From Pelodictyon luteolum (GTDB lineage Bacteria > Bacteroidota > Chlorobiia > Chlorobiales > Chlorobiaceae), in the NCBI GenBank assembly GCA_020721225.1, contig DYNE01000003.1:26395-90394 (forward strand): a DNA stretch of 64,000 bases, in the 5' to 3' direction. A program made the translations under genes and the position numbers. This document shows positions 52,700-63,830 of this stretch, in pieces. Position 1 is the first letter of the stretch. Each line of letters opens with the position of its first letter. The notes under the pieces are model-generated. The model searched no databases and was not told where the DNA came from. It was given only the letters and a program-made list of their open reading frames with translations.

Positions 52700-54055
52700 T
52701 TACATGTACGTATAACCGATTGATGAAGCATTCTGCCGCTCTTCGATAACCATATTGACGATCCTGTCGAACAGCTCCTGGGTGCCCCGGTATCCGAGGT
52801 GGTGCAGCCGCTGTCCTCCGAAACGGTCGTGAATGGGAAAACCGATTCTCAGAAGCGGAATGTTGTTTTTTCTCGACATGGTGTAGCCTTTGCTGTTGCC
52901 GATCAGAAAATCCGGTTTGAGCACCTTGGCCTCATCTTCGATATCGACGAAGTCCACGCCGTCGCGGATTTTGATCTCCCCTTCATCGAGGTCCGGTACA
53001 AGTTCCCGGATTTTTTTCTTCAGCAGGCCGCTTTTACCCCCGGATGCGCAAAGTACAGGGGTTATGCCGATCTCCAGCAGAAACGCGGTCATGGCAATGA
53101 CCAGATCCTCTTCGCCGTACACGATCGCCCTTTTTTCGAAAATGTACTTGTGTCCATCGGCATAGGCGTCGATGAGACGCCGGCGTTCGTCTTCGTATTT
53201 TTCGGGTACCGGTTGTCCGCTCAGCTCTTCGACCAGCGCAAAAAACCGGTCGCTTGCCTTGACGCCGATCGGAAGTCCCATATGATGACGGGTGACTCCG
53301 AATGCCGATTCAAGATATCCCGCCGCGGATTTCGGGGCTTCAAGCGTTGCTCCGAATTCTATGCTTGCCGATGCGGAACCTGCTGAGGCTATGGTGCTTG
53401 CCGGTGTGCCTCCGGGCGGGATCCGGTGGTATTCGCCCCAGGGGCCGCCGTCAAGTGTTTTCGAATAGTCAGGCAGCAGCATATTGGGAAGCCGGAAGGC
53501 TTCGAGGATCTCCTTGATGTAACGGATATCAGCAGGAGAAATCATATTCGGAAATATGTTCACCGTATGCTGTCGTTCGGCGCCTTTAACCGCAAGAGTC
53601 GCAACGGTGGCACGCACGGCTGCGTGAAACCCGTCGATGTGACTGCCCTGATAACTTGGCGTCGAGGCATGTATCATGACCGGCATGGGGGAGCCGTTCC
53701 TGAATGCCTTTTTATATTCGCGCAGAATCATGGGCACGTCATCACCGATGGTTTCACTCAGACAGGTGGTTGCCAGACCGATAACTTCCGGTTTGTACTG
53801 CTGGGTTACGTTTTTCAGCCCGAGCTGCAGATTATGACTGCCACCGAACACGGCGGTTTCTTCGTTGAAGTTCGAAGAGGCAATGTCGATCGGTTCCTTG
53901 TAGTGGCTGATCAGGTATCTTCTGATATAGGTTGCGCATCCCTGTGACCCGTGCAGGAACGGTACGCATTTTTCTATGCCCCTGAATGCCAGGCATGCAC
54001 CCAAAGGGTTGCAAAGCTTGCAGGCGTTCTGGGTTGCGGTTTTCGCATGTTTCAT
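52700..54055 (-). CDS. nifN: Nitrogenase iron-molybdenum cofactor biosynthesis protein NifN
   Basis: CKLCNPLGACLAFRGIEKCVPFLHGSQGCATYIRRYLISHYKEPIDIASSNFNE. Start at the internal MKHAKT. Confidence 0.95.
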   Translation of the reverse strand: MKHAKTATQNACKLCNPLGACLAFRGIEKCVPFLHGSQGCATYIRRYLISHYKEPIDIASSNFNEETAVFGGSHNLQLGLKNVTQQYKPEVIGLATTCLSETIGDDVPMILREYKKAFRNGSPMPVMIHASTPSYQGSHIDGFHAAVRATVATLAVKGAERQHTVNIFPNMISPADIRYIKEILEAFRLPNMLLPDYSKTLDGGPWGEYHRIPPGGTPASTIASAGSASASIEFGATLEAPKSAAGYLESAFGVTRHHMGLPIGVKASDRFFALVEELSGQPVPEKYEDERRRLIDAYADGHKYIFEKRAIVYGEEDLVIAMTAFLLEIGITPVLCASGGKSGLLKKKIRELVPDLDEGEIKIRDGVDFVDIEDEAKVLKPDFLIGNSKGYTMSRKNNIPLLRIGFPIHDRFGGQRLHHLGYRGTQELFDRIVNMVIEERQNASSIGYTYM

Positions 54056-55419
54056 ATTTTGCCTCCTTTTCTCGGAGCGAACTGCCATACCGGACTCATG
54101 ACCGACTGATAGACCTCCTTTGCGAAGTTGTACATGCCGATAAATCCTGCCAGAGGAATTTTTCTCTCGTGGTTGTGGTCGCAGAAGCCGATACCGAGTT
54201 TGTAGGCGATCGGCCGCTCCTTCACCCCTCCGATAAGCAGGTCGGCCTCTTTTTCAAGCACGAATTTCGAGAGTTCGACGGGATTCGAGTCGTCAACGAT
54301 GATGGTTCCTTCGTCGCACATCTCCCTGAGGCGTTCGTAATCATCCTTGTTGCCTGTCTGCGAACCGGCGAGGACAACCGACATGCCGATCGAACGCAGG
54401 GCCTTGATGAGCGAAAATGTTTTGAATGCCCCGCCGACATATATGGCCGCTTTTTTGCCGGCCAGGACTTTTTTGAATTTTTGCAGTTCGGGGTAGAGTT
54501 TCGCTACCTCTTTGCTGACAATCTCTTTTGCCGCATCCATGATGTCGGGCCGGTCGCTGAAGTGTTTGGCGACATCGTAGAGCGATTTGGACATGTCCTC
54601 GATACCGAAGTAGGAGACGCGCATATAGGGAATGCCGTATTTTTCTTCCATATCTTTGGCCAATGTGGTCATGGATCCGGAACACTGAACGACGTTGAGC
54701 GTAGCGCCGTGAGCACGGCGTACGGCGTCCACACGCCCGTCACCGGTCATGGTGGAAACCACCTCGATGCCCATTTTTTCATAGTATTCCCTGATGATCC
54801 AGGCTTCGCCGGCAAGGTTGAACTCGCCGAGAATATTGATGCTGTAAGGGCTGATCCCTTCGATAGAGCCGGTGCCTACCAGCTTCATGAGAGAGGTGCA
54901 GGCGGCTTTGTACCCGTCTTTCTTGGTTCCCTTGAACCCTTCGGAATGTACCGGCAGAACTGGAATGCCGGTCTCTTTCGACACCTTTTTGCACACGGCG
55001 TCGATATCGTCACCGATAAGGCCGATAATGCAGGTCGAGTAGATAAATGCAGCTTTAGGCTTATATTTGTCGATCAGTTCGATAAGCGAAAGATAGAGTT
55101 TCTTTTCACCGCCGTAGATCACATCCATCTCTCCGAGGTCGGTAGAGAAACTCAACCGGTGCAGTTCCGGGCCTGAAGAGACCGCTCCGCGTATATCCCA
55201 GGTATAGGCAGCGCATCCTATAGGGCCGTGAACGAGATGAAGGGCATCGGCTACAGGGTAGAGCACCACACGGGAACCGCAGAACACGCAGGCTCGCTGA
55301 CTGACCGATCCGGACAGGCTTGTTTTTTCACATGAGATATCGAGCTGTTCCGCCTTGCCGCTTTTTTTTTCGAAGACCTGGCCCTGTCTTCCTTCAAGTA
55401 TCCCGATTTCTTCCTTCAT
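54052..55419 (-). CDS. nifE: Nitrogenase iron-molybdenum cofactor biosynthesis protein NifE
   Basis: CVFCGSRVVLYPVADALHLVHGPIGCAAYTWDIRGAVSSGPELHRLSFSTDLGEMDVIYGGEKKL. Start at MKEEIGIL. Confidence 0.95.
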   Translation of the reverse strand: MKEEIGILEGRQGQVFEKKSGKAEQLDISCEKTSLSGSVSQRACVFCGSRVVLYPVADALHLVHGPIGCAAYTWDIRGAVSSGPELHRLSFSTDLGEMDVIYGGEKKLYLSLIELIDKYKPKAAFIYSTCIIGLIGDDIDAVCKKVSKETGIPVLPVHSEGFKGTKKDGYKAACTSLMKLVGTGSIEGISPYSINILGEFNLAGEAWIIREYYEKMGIEVVSTMTGDGRVDAVRRAHGATLNVVQCSGSMTTLAKDMEEKYGIPYMRVSYFGIEDMSKSLYDVAKHFSDRPDIMDAAKEIVSKEVAKLYPELQKFKKVLAGKKAAIYVGGAFKTFSLIKALRSIGMSVVLAGSQTGNKDDYERLREMCDEGTIIVDDSNPVELSKFVLEKEADLLIGGVKERPIAYKLGIGFCDHNHERKIPLAGFIGMYNFAKEVYQSVMSPVWQFAPRKGGKI

Positions 55420-55464
55420 GATACCAACCCCTTTTTCAATAAGTAATTCCAATTCCGGGGACCC

Positions 55465-55483
55465 CTCCCGGCAAAGCCGGGAG
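55465..55483 (-). promoter_or_regulatory. Intercistronic hairpin between nifK and nifE
   Basis: ctcccggc-aaa-gccgggag perfect 8-bp stem in the nifK-nifE gap, no U-run. Confidence 0.55.
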
Positions 55484-55520
55484 TTTTGCATTGGTCCTTT
55501 ATGTCCTTTCAGTTCCTTTC

Positions 55521-56900
55521 TTACATGACAAGCTCGAACTTTTCCTCCAGAGCTTCACGATCCTGGCGGTCCATGAAGGCGTTGAGAATTTTTTCGAGCA
55601 GTCTCAGCGAGCCGCTGTAGCCGATGTTCGGGAAGTAACTGTGCCCGATGCGGTCGAGAATCGGGAATCCGAACCGTAAAAACGGAACGTTTTCGTCGCG
55701 GGCAATGTATTTGCCGTAGGTGTTGCCGATAAGCAGATCAACCGGCTCATTTTTCATCCACTGATGAAGCAGGAACATATCCGCGTTCAGGCCGTTTTTG
55801 AAGTTCGCTTCAGGAATTCTCCGGAGAATCTCTTTCATGCGTTTTTCAAAGCGCTGACCGGGAGTACCGCTGACGATGTGAATCGGCTTCATGTTCAGAT
55901 CGAGCAGGAACTCCGTAAGCGGTATGATCTGATCGGGATCGCCGAACAGCGCGACTTTCTTGCCATAGAAGTACTGCTCCATGTCTGTCATTACGTCAAT
56001 AAGGCGTCCTCTTTCAGCAGTGATCTCATCGGGAACTTCAACGCCTGCAGCTTTGCTGAGCGACATGATGAAGCGGTCGGTTGCAGAGAGGCCGATCGGC
56101 ATATCCACGGTTTCAAACGGCACCTTGCATTTCTTGTCGAGTGCGATAGCCGCCGGTTCGGCGCTGATGCAGCCGAGAGCCAGAGAGCTGGAGCTGTCGC
56201 CGATGCTTTTCAGTTCCTCGACCGTCGTGCCACCTTTAGGATAAAACACGTGTTTACCGGTCTGCGGAGCGTCGAGCACATCCGACGTGTCAGGGAAGAG
56301 CACGATCTTCACTCCGAGCTCTTTGGAGAGCTTCTTGATTTCGCGCATGTCGGAGGGTTCCATCCATCCGGCGATAATGTTGATCTGCTCTTTCTTTTCT
56401 CCGGTTGACTGGGCGAACTGCTCGGCAATGCCTGTTACCATGTTGGCATAGCCGGTTACGTGCGAGCCGACGAAGCTCGGCGTGCTTGCGTAGATCACAT
56501 ATTTGCCTTCCGGAATTTTTCCGTCATCTTTGGCTTTTTTCGTTATCTGCTGCAAGTCGTCTCCGATGGTTTCCGACAGGCAGGTCGAGTGCACGGCAAT
56601 GATATCGGGTTCGTAAACCGAAAATATCGTTTCGATTGCCGCGAGCAGGTTGGCCTGGCCGCCGAACACGGAGGCTCCTTCGGTGAAAGAACTGGTTGCC
56701 GCCATAACGGGCTCCTTATAGTGGCGGGTCAGGGTGCTGCGGTGATACGAGCAGCATCCCTGTGAGCCATGGCTGTGAGGCAGACAGCCGTGAATGCCGA
56801 GCGCCGCATACATGGCTCCTATCGGCTGGCAGGTTTTAGCCGGATTGATCGTCAGCCCTTCACGCGCTATAACCTCTTTTGGTGTATGTCTTAATAGCAT
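55521..56900 (-). CDS. nifK: Nitrogenase MoFe protein beta subunit
   Basis: INPAKTCQPIGAMYAALGIHGCLPHSHGSQGCCSYHRSTLTRHYKEPVMAATSSFTEGASVFGG. Confidence 0.97.
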   Translation of the reverse strand: MLLRHTPKEVIAREGLTINPAKTCQPIGAMYAALGIHGCLPHSHGSQGCCSYHRSTLTRHYKEPVMAATSSFTEGASVFGGQANLLAAIETIFSVYEPDIIAVHSTCLSETIGDDLQQITKKAKDDGKIPEGKYVIYASTPSFVGSHVTGYANMVTGIAEQFAQSTGEKKEQINIIAGWMEPSDMREIKKLSKELGVKIVLFPDTSDVLDAPQTGKHVFYPKGGTTVEELKSIGDSSSSLALGCISAEPAAIALDKKCKVPFETVDMPIGLSATDRFIMSLSKAAGVEVPDEITAERGRLIDVMTDMEQYFYGKKVALFGDPDQIIPLTEFLLDLNMKPIHIVSGTPGQRFEKRMKEILRRIPEANFKNGLNADMFLLHQWMKNEPVDLLIGNTYGKYIARDENVPFLRFGFPILDRIGHSYFPNIGYSGSLRLLEKILNAFMDRQDREALEEKFELVM

Positions 56901-56925
56901 AATTCAATAGTCTCCTTTTTCCTGA

Positions 56926-58566
56926 TTACTGTGTGACGTAGCTGGCTTCGAGTTCCGCGCCTTTTCCGTTTCCTGCTGTTTCCCAGGGGGCCTTGATCAG
57001 CTTCCAGACCGGATTGTTGACCATACGGTCGATATCCCTGTAGAAGTTTGTCGCGCCGACGAAGCCGGTATAAGGTCCGCCGTAATCATAGCTATGCAGC
57101 TGCTTGAGAGGCACACCCATTTTCTGTACCACATATTTCTCCTTGATGCCGGCGCAGAAGATATCGGGCTTGTAGATTTCGATCAGCTTTTCCGATTCGT
57201 AATGGCTGACGTCATCGACGACGAGCGATTTTTTCATCATCTGCTTCATCATGCCCTCATAGCCGTTGATTTCCAGCCCCTTTTCCTTGAGCGCTTCAAG
57301 CTCGGCTTCGGTTTTTCTCGGCTGGTAGAGTTCCGGATCGGCTACGATTTTCAGCTCTTCGATGTTCTTGCTGTCGGCATCGACCTTGATGCTCGGCAGC
57401 ACATGGCGGCCTTCATAGTCGTCGCGGTGAGCGAATTCATAACCGGCGGCAACCGTTGTCATGCCAAGCTCGGTAAAGAGATCCTGGTAGTGATGGGCTC
57501 GCGATCCGCCGACAAAGAGCATGGCGGTCTTCCCTTCAGTTCTCGGACGTATATCGTCGATCACGGCTTTCACTTTCGGCATCTCTTCGGCAATTACCTC
57601 TTCGACTTTGGCTTTCAACTCTTCGTCTCCAAAATATTCCGCGATCTTGCGCAGCGATTTTGCGGTCGATTCAGCGCCGACGAAGTTCACCTTCATCCAT
57701 GGGATGCCATATTTGGTCTCCATCATCTCGCCCATGTAGTTGATCGAACGGTGACACATGATCACGTTGAGATCGGCTGTATGGGCGTTTTCAAGCTGGC
57801 CGACGGTCGAGTTGCCGCTGAAGGAGGCAACCAGGGTTATTCCCGCTTTTTCGAAGATGCGCTCGATTTCAAATGCGTCGCCGCCGATGTTATACTCACC
57901 GAGCAGGTTCAGCTTGAACTTGCCTTCCTTGATGGTGTTGTTGCGTCCTACCATATGCTTGAATACGCCGTTGTTTGCGATATGGTGGCCTGCTGACTGA
58001 CTGACGCCGCGGTAGCCTTCGCAGCTGAAGCCGAACACGTTGCAGTCGCCGAACTTCTCGCGCATCTCTTTTGATGCGGCATGCACATCATCGCCTATCA
58101 GACCTACCGGACAGGTTGAGAAGATCGCGATGGATTTCGGATGAAAAAGATCGTACGCCTCCTGAATTGCCTGTTTCAACTTCTTTTCGCCGCCGAACAC
58201 CACATTCTCTTCCTGCATATCGGTCGAGAAACAGTAGGTGATATAGTTTTCGTGTTCCGGAGTTTCCGGTCTTGTCTGGTTACGGCGGGTCAGCCACGCA
58301 TAGAAACTGCAGCCGATCGGTCCGTGAACGATGTTGACGATGTCGCGTGTCGGGCCGAGCACAACACCTTTACAGCCTGCATAGGAGCAGCCGCGCTGCG
58401 TAATGATACCGGGGACGGTACGGACGTTTGCCTGTACTTCCGGTATGGTTTCCGGGTCGTTGATGATAATCGACTTCGTGCGTTTCTTGGCAACCTTCGC
58501 CGGATATCTTTGTGTCAGCTCCTCCCTGACTTTGGAAGGATCTGGGAAATGTATGTTCGCCTCCAT
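56926..58566 (-). CDS. nifD: Nitrogenase MoFe protein alpha subunit
   Basis: RGCSYAGCKGVVLGPTRDIVNIVHGPIGCSFYAWLTRRNQT; LHSYDYGGPYTGFVGATNFYRDID. Confidence 0.97.
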   Translation of the reverse strand: MEANIHFPDPSKVREELTQRYPAKVAKKRTKSIIINDPETIPEVQANVRTVPGIITQRGCSYAGCKGVVLGPTRDIVNIVHGPIGCSFYAWLTRRNQTRPETPEHENYITYCFSTDMQEENVVFGGEKKLKQAIQEAYDLFHPKSIAIFSTCPVGLIGDDVHAASKEMREKFGDCNVFGFSCEGYRGVSQSAGHHIANNGVFKHMVGRNNTIKEGKFKLNLLGEYNIGGDAFEIERIFEKAGITLVASFSGNSTVGQLENAHTADLNVIMCHRSINYMGEMMETKYGIPWMKVNFVGAESTAKSLRKIAEYFGDEELKAKVEEVIAEEMPKVKAVIDDIRPRTEGKTAMLFVGGSRAHHYQDLFTELGMTTVAAGYEFAHRDDYEGRHVLPSIKVDADSKNIEELKIVADPELYQPRKTEAELEALKEKGLEINGYEGMMKQMMKKSLVVDDVSHYESEKLIEIYKPDIFCAGIKEKYVVQKMGVPLKQLHSYDYGGPYTGFVGATNFYRDIDRMVNNPVWKLIKAPWETAGNGKGAELEASYVTQ

Positions 58567-58603
58567 GTAACTGTCTCCGTTTACACCTTTAAAATATTCT
58601 GTG

Positions 58604-58981
58604 TTAGTTCAGCGCTTCATTGCCTTCTTCACCTGTTCTCACCCTGATGGTTTCAACAATCGGCGTGACAAAAATCTTGCCGTCTCCGGGATTTCCGGTC
58701 TGGTTCGTTTTGATGATGGTATCGATTGCCGTTTTGCATAATTCTTCAGGGACGACAACGGTAAGAATTCTTTTGGCAACCAGTCGGGGTGCATTGCCGA
58801 GCTGGGCGATAGCTTCGGGATGGCCTGTTTCGGCTCCCTTGAGAATGTCAAAGTGAACCTGGCCTTTGCCGCGACCCATAACCCTTCCGGTAGCCGTGAA
58901 TGCCGGGATGCCTGCATCGACGAGCGCCTTCTTGGTTTCGTTCACCTTGTTGATCCGGATAACTGCTATTATTTCTCTCAT
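58604..58981 (-). CDS. nifI2: PII-family nitrogenase regulator NifI2
   Basis: MREIIAVIRINKVNETKKALVDAGIPAFTATGRVMGRGKGQVHFDIL...GDGKIFVTPIVETIRVRTGEEG. Confidence 0.92.
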   Translation of the reverse strand: MREIIAVIRINKVNETKKALVDAGIPAFTATGRVMGRGKGQVHFDILKGAETGHPEAIAQLGNAPRLVAKRILTVVVPEELCKTAIDTIIKTNQTGNPGDGKIFVTPIVETIRVRTGEEGNEALN

Positions 58982-59334
58982 CAGGCCTCCTTCTCTGCAA
59001 GCATTACTTCGGTTTCCTGTTCACCCGAGCTTATGGTATAGACTTCCTCGACAGCCGAAATGAAAATCTTGCCGTCGCCGAATTTGCCTTCAGTTCCGGA
59101 TTTTGCGTGATCCATGATGGCTCTTACCACGAAATCCTTGTCGGCATCCGGAACCACGACGAAGAGCATCTCTTTGGGGAGTTCATCGTACACGACATCG
59201 CCGACGCGAAGGCCGCGCTGTTTTCCCCGTCCTACAACCGATATTTTTGTAACGGCCGGGTAGCCTGCGTCGAGCAGCCCCTGCATGACTTCATGGACTT
59301 TTTCCGGCCTGACGATTGTTCTGATCATTAACAT
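58981..59334 (-). CDS. nifI1: PII-family nitrogenase regulator NifI1
   Basis: MLMIRTIVRPEKVHEVMQGLLDAGYPAVTKISVVGRGKQRGLRVGDVVYDELPKEMLFVVV. Confidence 0.92.
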   Translation of the reverse strand: MLMIRTIVRPEKVHEVMQGLLDAGYPAVTKISVVGRGKQRGLRVGDVVYDELPKEMLFVVVPDADKDFVVRAIMDHAKSGTEGKFGDGKIFISAVEEVYTISSGEQETEVMLAEKEA

Positions 59335-59352
59335 GTGCGAGTTCTCCGTTTA

Positions 59353-60189
<837 letters not shown>

Positions 60190-60264
60190 TTAGGTTATCA
60201 TTGTCTTTTCTATAAATAATTCAGGATATTTTTTCTCGAAGCCTGATTATTTATGATAGTTATA

Positions 60265-60280
60265 TGCAAAAGACATGCCA
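60265..60280 (-). promoter_or_regulatory. Sigma-54 (-24/-12) promoter upstream of nifH
   Basis: Minus strand TGGCATGTCTTTTGCA, GG and GC at canonical spacing, 88 nt upstream of the nifH ATG. Confidence 0.75.
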
Positions 60281-60473
60281 GAGGGCACTTTTCAGGCGAG
60301 TTTGTTTTTTCTTTTATGGCAGGAATGGGTTAAATTATTTTTATATATATTTTTACCTGTCTTGACCGCTCTTCTTTTTTTCTGCAGTTCAGCATAATTT
60401 TTTAGTCTGGAAGGATTTTTACAGCAAAAAATATCTACAGTTTTGTGGAATAATTCAGGAAGCTACATTTCGG

Positions 60474-60790
60474 TATAATTTTCGTCTGTCTGCACGGGCA
60501 CTGCTCCTTACAGGGGTTTTCTCCGCTGACGCGAGCATGCGACGGGGGGCAGAAACCGCTTGCAGGGAGGTCGCAGGGGAGCGTTTTTTCGGTGCTGATC
60601 TTTTGATGGCGAGGGATGAAAGCTATTTGCACCAATGGCAGGAGCGGATGTGGAGGATTCGCCGGCCGGGAAGAAGGGACATTGTCGTCCTGAGCGTTCG
60701 GGAGTGCCTGAAAAAAATACTTTTATGTAGTTTTTATGCATCAGAAAAACGCCCCGTCCAGTTCAGGGCTTTATTTCTGTTTTTGTAATG
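60474..60790 (+). ncRNA. Candidate ncRNA / orphan transcription unit between nifH and an aldo-keto reductase
   Basis: TATAAT at 60474-60479, GC-rich segment with self-complementary tgcgac...gtcgca, weak GC hairpin and T-rich end (gccccgtccagttcagggctttatttctgttttt). Confidence 0.25.
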
Positions 60791-61179
60791 GGCAATGCCG
60801 GATGGCGGAATGTTTTTATCCGGATGGTTCGACGCGCAGAAGGCGACCGTTGTCACTATCCGTCAGCTCCCTCCCGGACATCACGGATTCGTTCCTTTAT
60901 AGCCCGTAAAAGCTTCTGCTGCCGGTTATTTTTCTGCCGTCAAGCACCATGCGCCGGAAGCGAAGCTGAACAGGGGAGCCTGCAAACAGATTACCTTTCC
61001 ATTCGGGAAAACGGTTTCCGGTATAAACCTGAAGAGTTCCGTTTATGCTTCGGAGTCGAGCCGTTATCGGATGTCAGGAGAAATCGGGCATGTTTGTCTT
61101 GTCTTTCTTATTATATATAAGGAAAGGAAGGAGTGGATTTTTTCGGATAACAGATGCAACACAGGCAAATCATAACATC

Positions 61180-62139
61180 ATGCAGACACGGCAACTCGGC
61201 AATACGGACATGCATCTGACGCCTCTGGGTTTCGGAAGCTGGGCAATCGGGGGTGGCGGCTGGGCTTACGGTTGGGGGTTCCAGGATGACGCCGATGCCA
61301 TAAACGCAATTCAGCGAGCCGTCGAACTCGGCATCAACTGGATCGATACCGCGGCGGTATACGGGCTTGGTCATTCGGAAGAACTGGTCGCCAGGGCTCT
61401 CGAGGGGATGGGGAACAAACCTTACGTGTTCACCAAATGCTCGCTGGTGTGGGATGAACACCGCCGGATGAGCAGCAGTCTCAAGGCTGATTCTATCCGG
61501 CGCGAATGCGAGCAGAGCCTGAAGCGTTTAAAGGTTGACGCGATCGATCTTTACCAGATACACTGGCCAAATCCGGAGCCCGATCTTGAGGAGGGGTGGC
61601 AGACGATGGCCGCTCTCAGGGAAGAAGGGCTTGTCCGGCATATAGGTGTCTCGAATTTCAATGTCGAACAGATGCTCCGTGTCATGCAGATCGCGCCTGT
61701 CGCATCGCTCCAGCCGCCCTATTCTATGCTTCGCCCCGCAGTGGAAACCGAAATTCTTCCTTTCTGCATGGAACGGGAAATCGGTGTGATTGTCTACTCT
61801 CCCATGCTTTCCGGCATGCTGACCGGGGCCATGACGCGTGAACGGGTTAAAAATTTTTCGCAGGATGACTGGCGACGTGAAAACAAGGAGTTTCAGGAGC
61901 CCCGGCTGTCAGCAAATCTCGAACTGGTCGAACTGCTTCGCCGTATCGGTTCTCCTTACGGACGTTCGCCCGGCGAGGTTGCCATTGCATGGACCCTTCG
62001 CCATTTGGCCGTTACCGGGGCTATTGTCGGAGGACGCAGCGCCGCTCAGGTTGAGGGTATTATCGGGGCAGGGGAGTTAAGACTCGGCGCAGAGGAGGCT
62101 GATCTTATCAAACGCCATATCGCCGGTATGGTGCAGTAA
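61180..62139 (+). CDS. Aldo/keto reductase
   Basis: MQTRQLGNTDMHLTPLGFGSWAIGGG; GINWIDTAAVYGLGHSEELVARAL; LYQIHWPNPEPDLEEGW; GVSNFNVEQM. Start at ATG 61180. Confidence 0.95.
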   Translation: MQTRQLGNTDMHLTPLGFGSWAIGGGGWAYGWGFQDDADAINAIQRAVELGINWIDTAAVYGLGHSEELVARALEGMGNKPYVFTKCSLVWDEHRRMSSSLKADSIRRECEQSLKRLKVDAIDLYQIHWPNPEPDLEEGWQTMAALREEGLVRHIGVSNFNVEQMLRVMQIAPVASLQPPYSMLRPAVETEILPFCMEREIGVIVYSPMLSGMLTGAMTRERVKNFSQDDWRRENKEFQEPRLSANLELVELLRRIGSPYGRSPGEVAIAWTLRHLAVTGAIVGGRSAAQVEGIIGAGELRLGAEEADLIKRHIAGMVQ

Positions 62140-62177
62140 ACCCGGAAGGCCGTGGCTCCGAAAAAGGATGAATCGTT

Positions 62178-63830
62178 TCAGCGGCGATACCGGGGAATCC
62201 ACTTTTCAAGCACAGTCTGGAGCTCCCGTATCATTACTGGTTTTACGATGAAGTCATTCATTCCGGCCTGAAGACACTCATCCTTGTCTTTTTTTATCGC
62301 ATTGGCGGTCATGGCAATGACAGGAATATCGGGATCTGCAATTCCTGTTTCCTTGTTTCGTATCGCTTTAACCGCTTCGAGCCCGCCCATAACCGGCATC
62401 TGGAGATCCATGAATACCAGGGTATAGCTGTTTTTTTTCAGAGCATCGATCGCCTCCAGTCCGTTCGTTACGGTGTCGGTCGATACATTCAGTTTTGAGA
62501 GCATGGCTATCGCCACCTGCTGATTGATGATGTTATCCTCAACCAACAGTATTTTTATTCCGGAATTCCGGTCGTTTCTTTCTGTTGGCAGAGGTTTTTC
62601 CTCGTTCGTTTCAGGTCGTTTGGTTATATCCGCCGGGCGATTCTCTGCAATGGCCGACGTTTTTGCCTTTTCATCAAACTTGTCGAACTGAAGTGTGAAC
62701 CAGAACTCGGAACCTTTGTTTTCCGTACTGTCGAGATTGAGCGTACCTCCCATGTACTCCACAAGTTTCGCGGTAATTGCCAGGCCGAGACCCGCTCCGC
62801 CTTCCTTGCGGGTAGCGGAGGAATCGATTTGGGTGAACCGTTGAAAAACCAGCTCTTTTTGTGCTTCCGGAATACCTATGCCGGTATCCCGGACTGATAT
62901 ACGGAGGACGAGCTTCCCGGGAGTATCGGATATTGGTTCGATATTGAGGGCAACCTTGCCGTTGTAGGTGAATTTTATGGCATTCTGAAGCAGATTGATC
63001 AGCACCTGCCGGAGATAAGCAGGATAACCCAGCATTGCTTCGGGGATCTCATTCGAAATGTTGATGGTTAGTTGCAGCCCTTTTTTTATGGCGTTTTCGT
63101 TCAGGAGGGAAAAAACATCGTGACAGATCGTTCCGATGTCAAGAACCGACATTTCCTTGTCGAGCTGTCCCGATTCGATTTTGCTGAAATCGAGAATGTG
63201 GTTAATCAGTTGGTAAAGTTTTTTTGCGGATACAAATATCGTTTCGCAATAGTTCCGTTGCTGAGGCGTGTCAAGCGACGCGTCAAGCAGCAATTCGCTC
63301 ATGCCGATGATGCCGTTCAACGGCGTTCTTATTTCATGGGAGATGTTTGCCAGAAACTCGCTTTTTGCCTGGCTTGCCATTTCCGCTTCTATTTTCGCTT
63401 TTTTGAGGTTTTCTATAAGAATCTGCTGAATCTGTTCTTTTTTCTCGACGTTCTTTTTCTCTTCGGACAGCTTGATGTTCAGGGTGCGTGCATGTTCCAG
63501 CGCCTCCTCGATTTTCTGTTTTTGCTCTTTCTCGGTTTTCTGAAGTTCCTTGAGATCATTGTTCAGCATGGATATTATGATGTAGAGATCGTGCAGCGGA
63601 TTCCCCGGCGCAATGATGTTTTCTTTTTCGTTGATGATATAGTGTTCGTCGAACAGAATTTGTCCGCATAGGGCGGCAAAACGATCGACTTCACTCTGCG
63701 TTATGGTGATCTCCCGATCCATTTTGGCGGCGAAGGGGCTCTTCGCGGCATTTATCAGGTTGAATGCGTCCTGAAGGGTCGGAACGAATATGAACTGCTG
63801 CTGTACATAAGACGCAAACAGGCGAAGCAT
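62178..63830 (-). CDS. Hybrid sensor histidine kinase / response regulator (5' end uncertain)
   Basis: [26 protein letters not shown]-box; HATPase [43 protein letters not shown]; receiver [18 protein letters not shown]...[16 protein letters not shown]. Confidence 0.9.
   Translation of the reverse strand: MLRLFASYVQQQFIFVPTLQDAFNLINAAKSPFAAKMDREITITQSEVDRFAALCGQILFDEHYIINEKENIIAPGNPLHDLYIIISMLNNDLKELQKTEKEQKQKIEEALEHARTLNIKLSEEKKNVEKKEQIQQILIENLKKAKIEAEMASQAKSEFLANISHEIRTPLNGIIGMSELLLDASLDTPQQRNYCETIFVSAKKLYQLINHILDFSKIESGQLDKEMSVLDIGTICHDVFSLLNENAIKKGLQLTINISNEIPEAMLGYPAYLRQVLINLLQNAIKFTYNGKVALNIEPISDTPGKLVLRISVRDTGIGIPEAQKELVFQRFTQIDSSATRKEGGAGLGLAITAKLVEYMGGTLNLDSTENKGSEFWFTLQFDKFDEKAKTSAIAENRPADITKRPETNEEKPLPTERNDRNSGIKILLVEDNIINQQVAIAMLSKLNVSTDTVTNGLEAIDALKKNSYTLVFMDLQMPVMGGLEAVKAIRNKETGIADPDIPVIAMTANAIKKDKDECLQAGMNDFIVKPVMIRELQTVLEKWIPRYRR

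Noticed and set aside
54222-55176. Plus-strand ORF 53986..55176 (396 aa)
   Set aside because: Antisense to nifE/nifN, which are unambiguous.
60788-61120. 110-aa ORF upstream of the aldo-keto reductase
   Set aside because: No recognisable motif and biased composition; treated as noncoding pending blastx.
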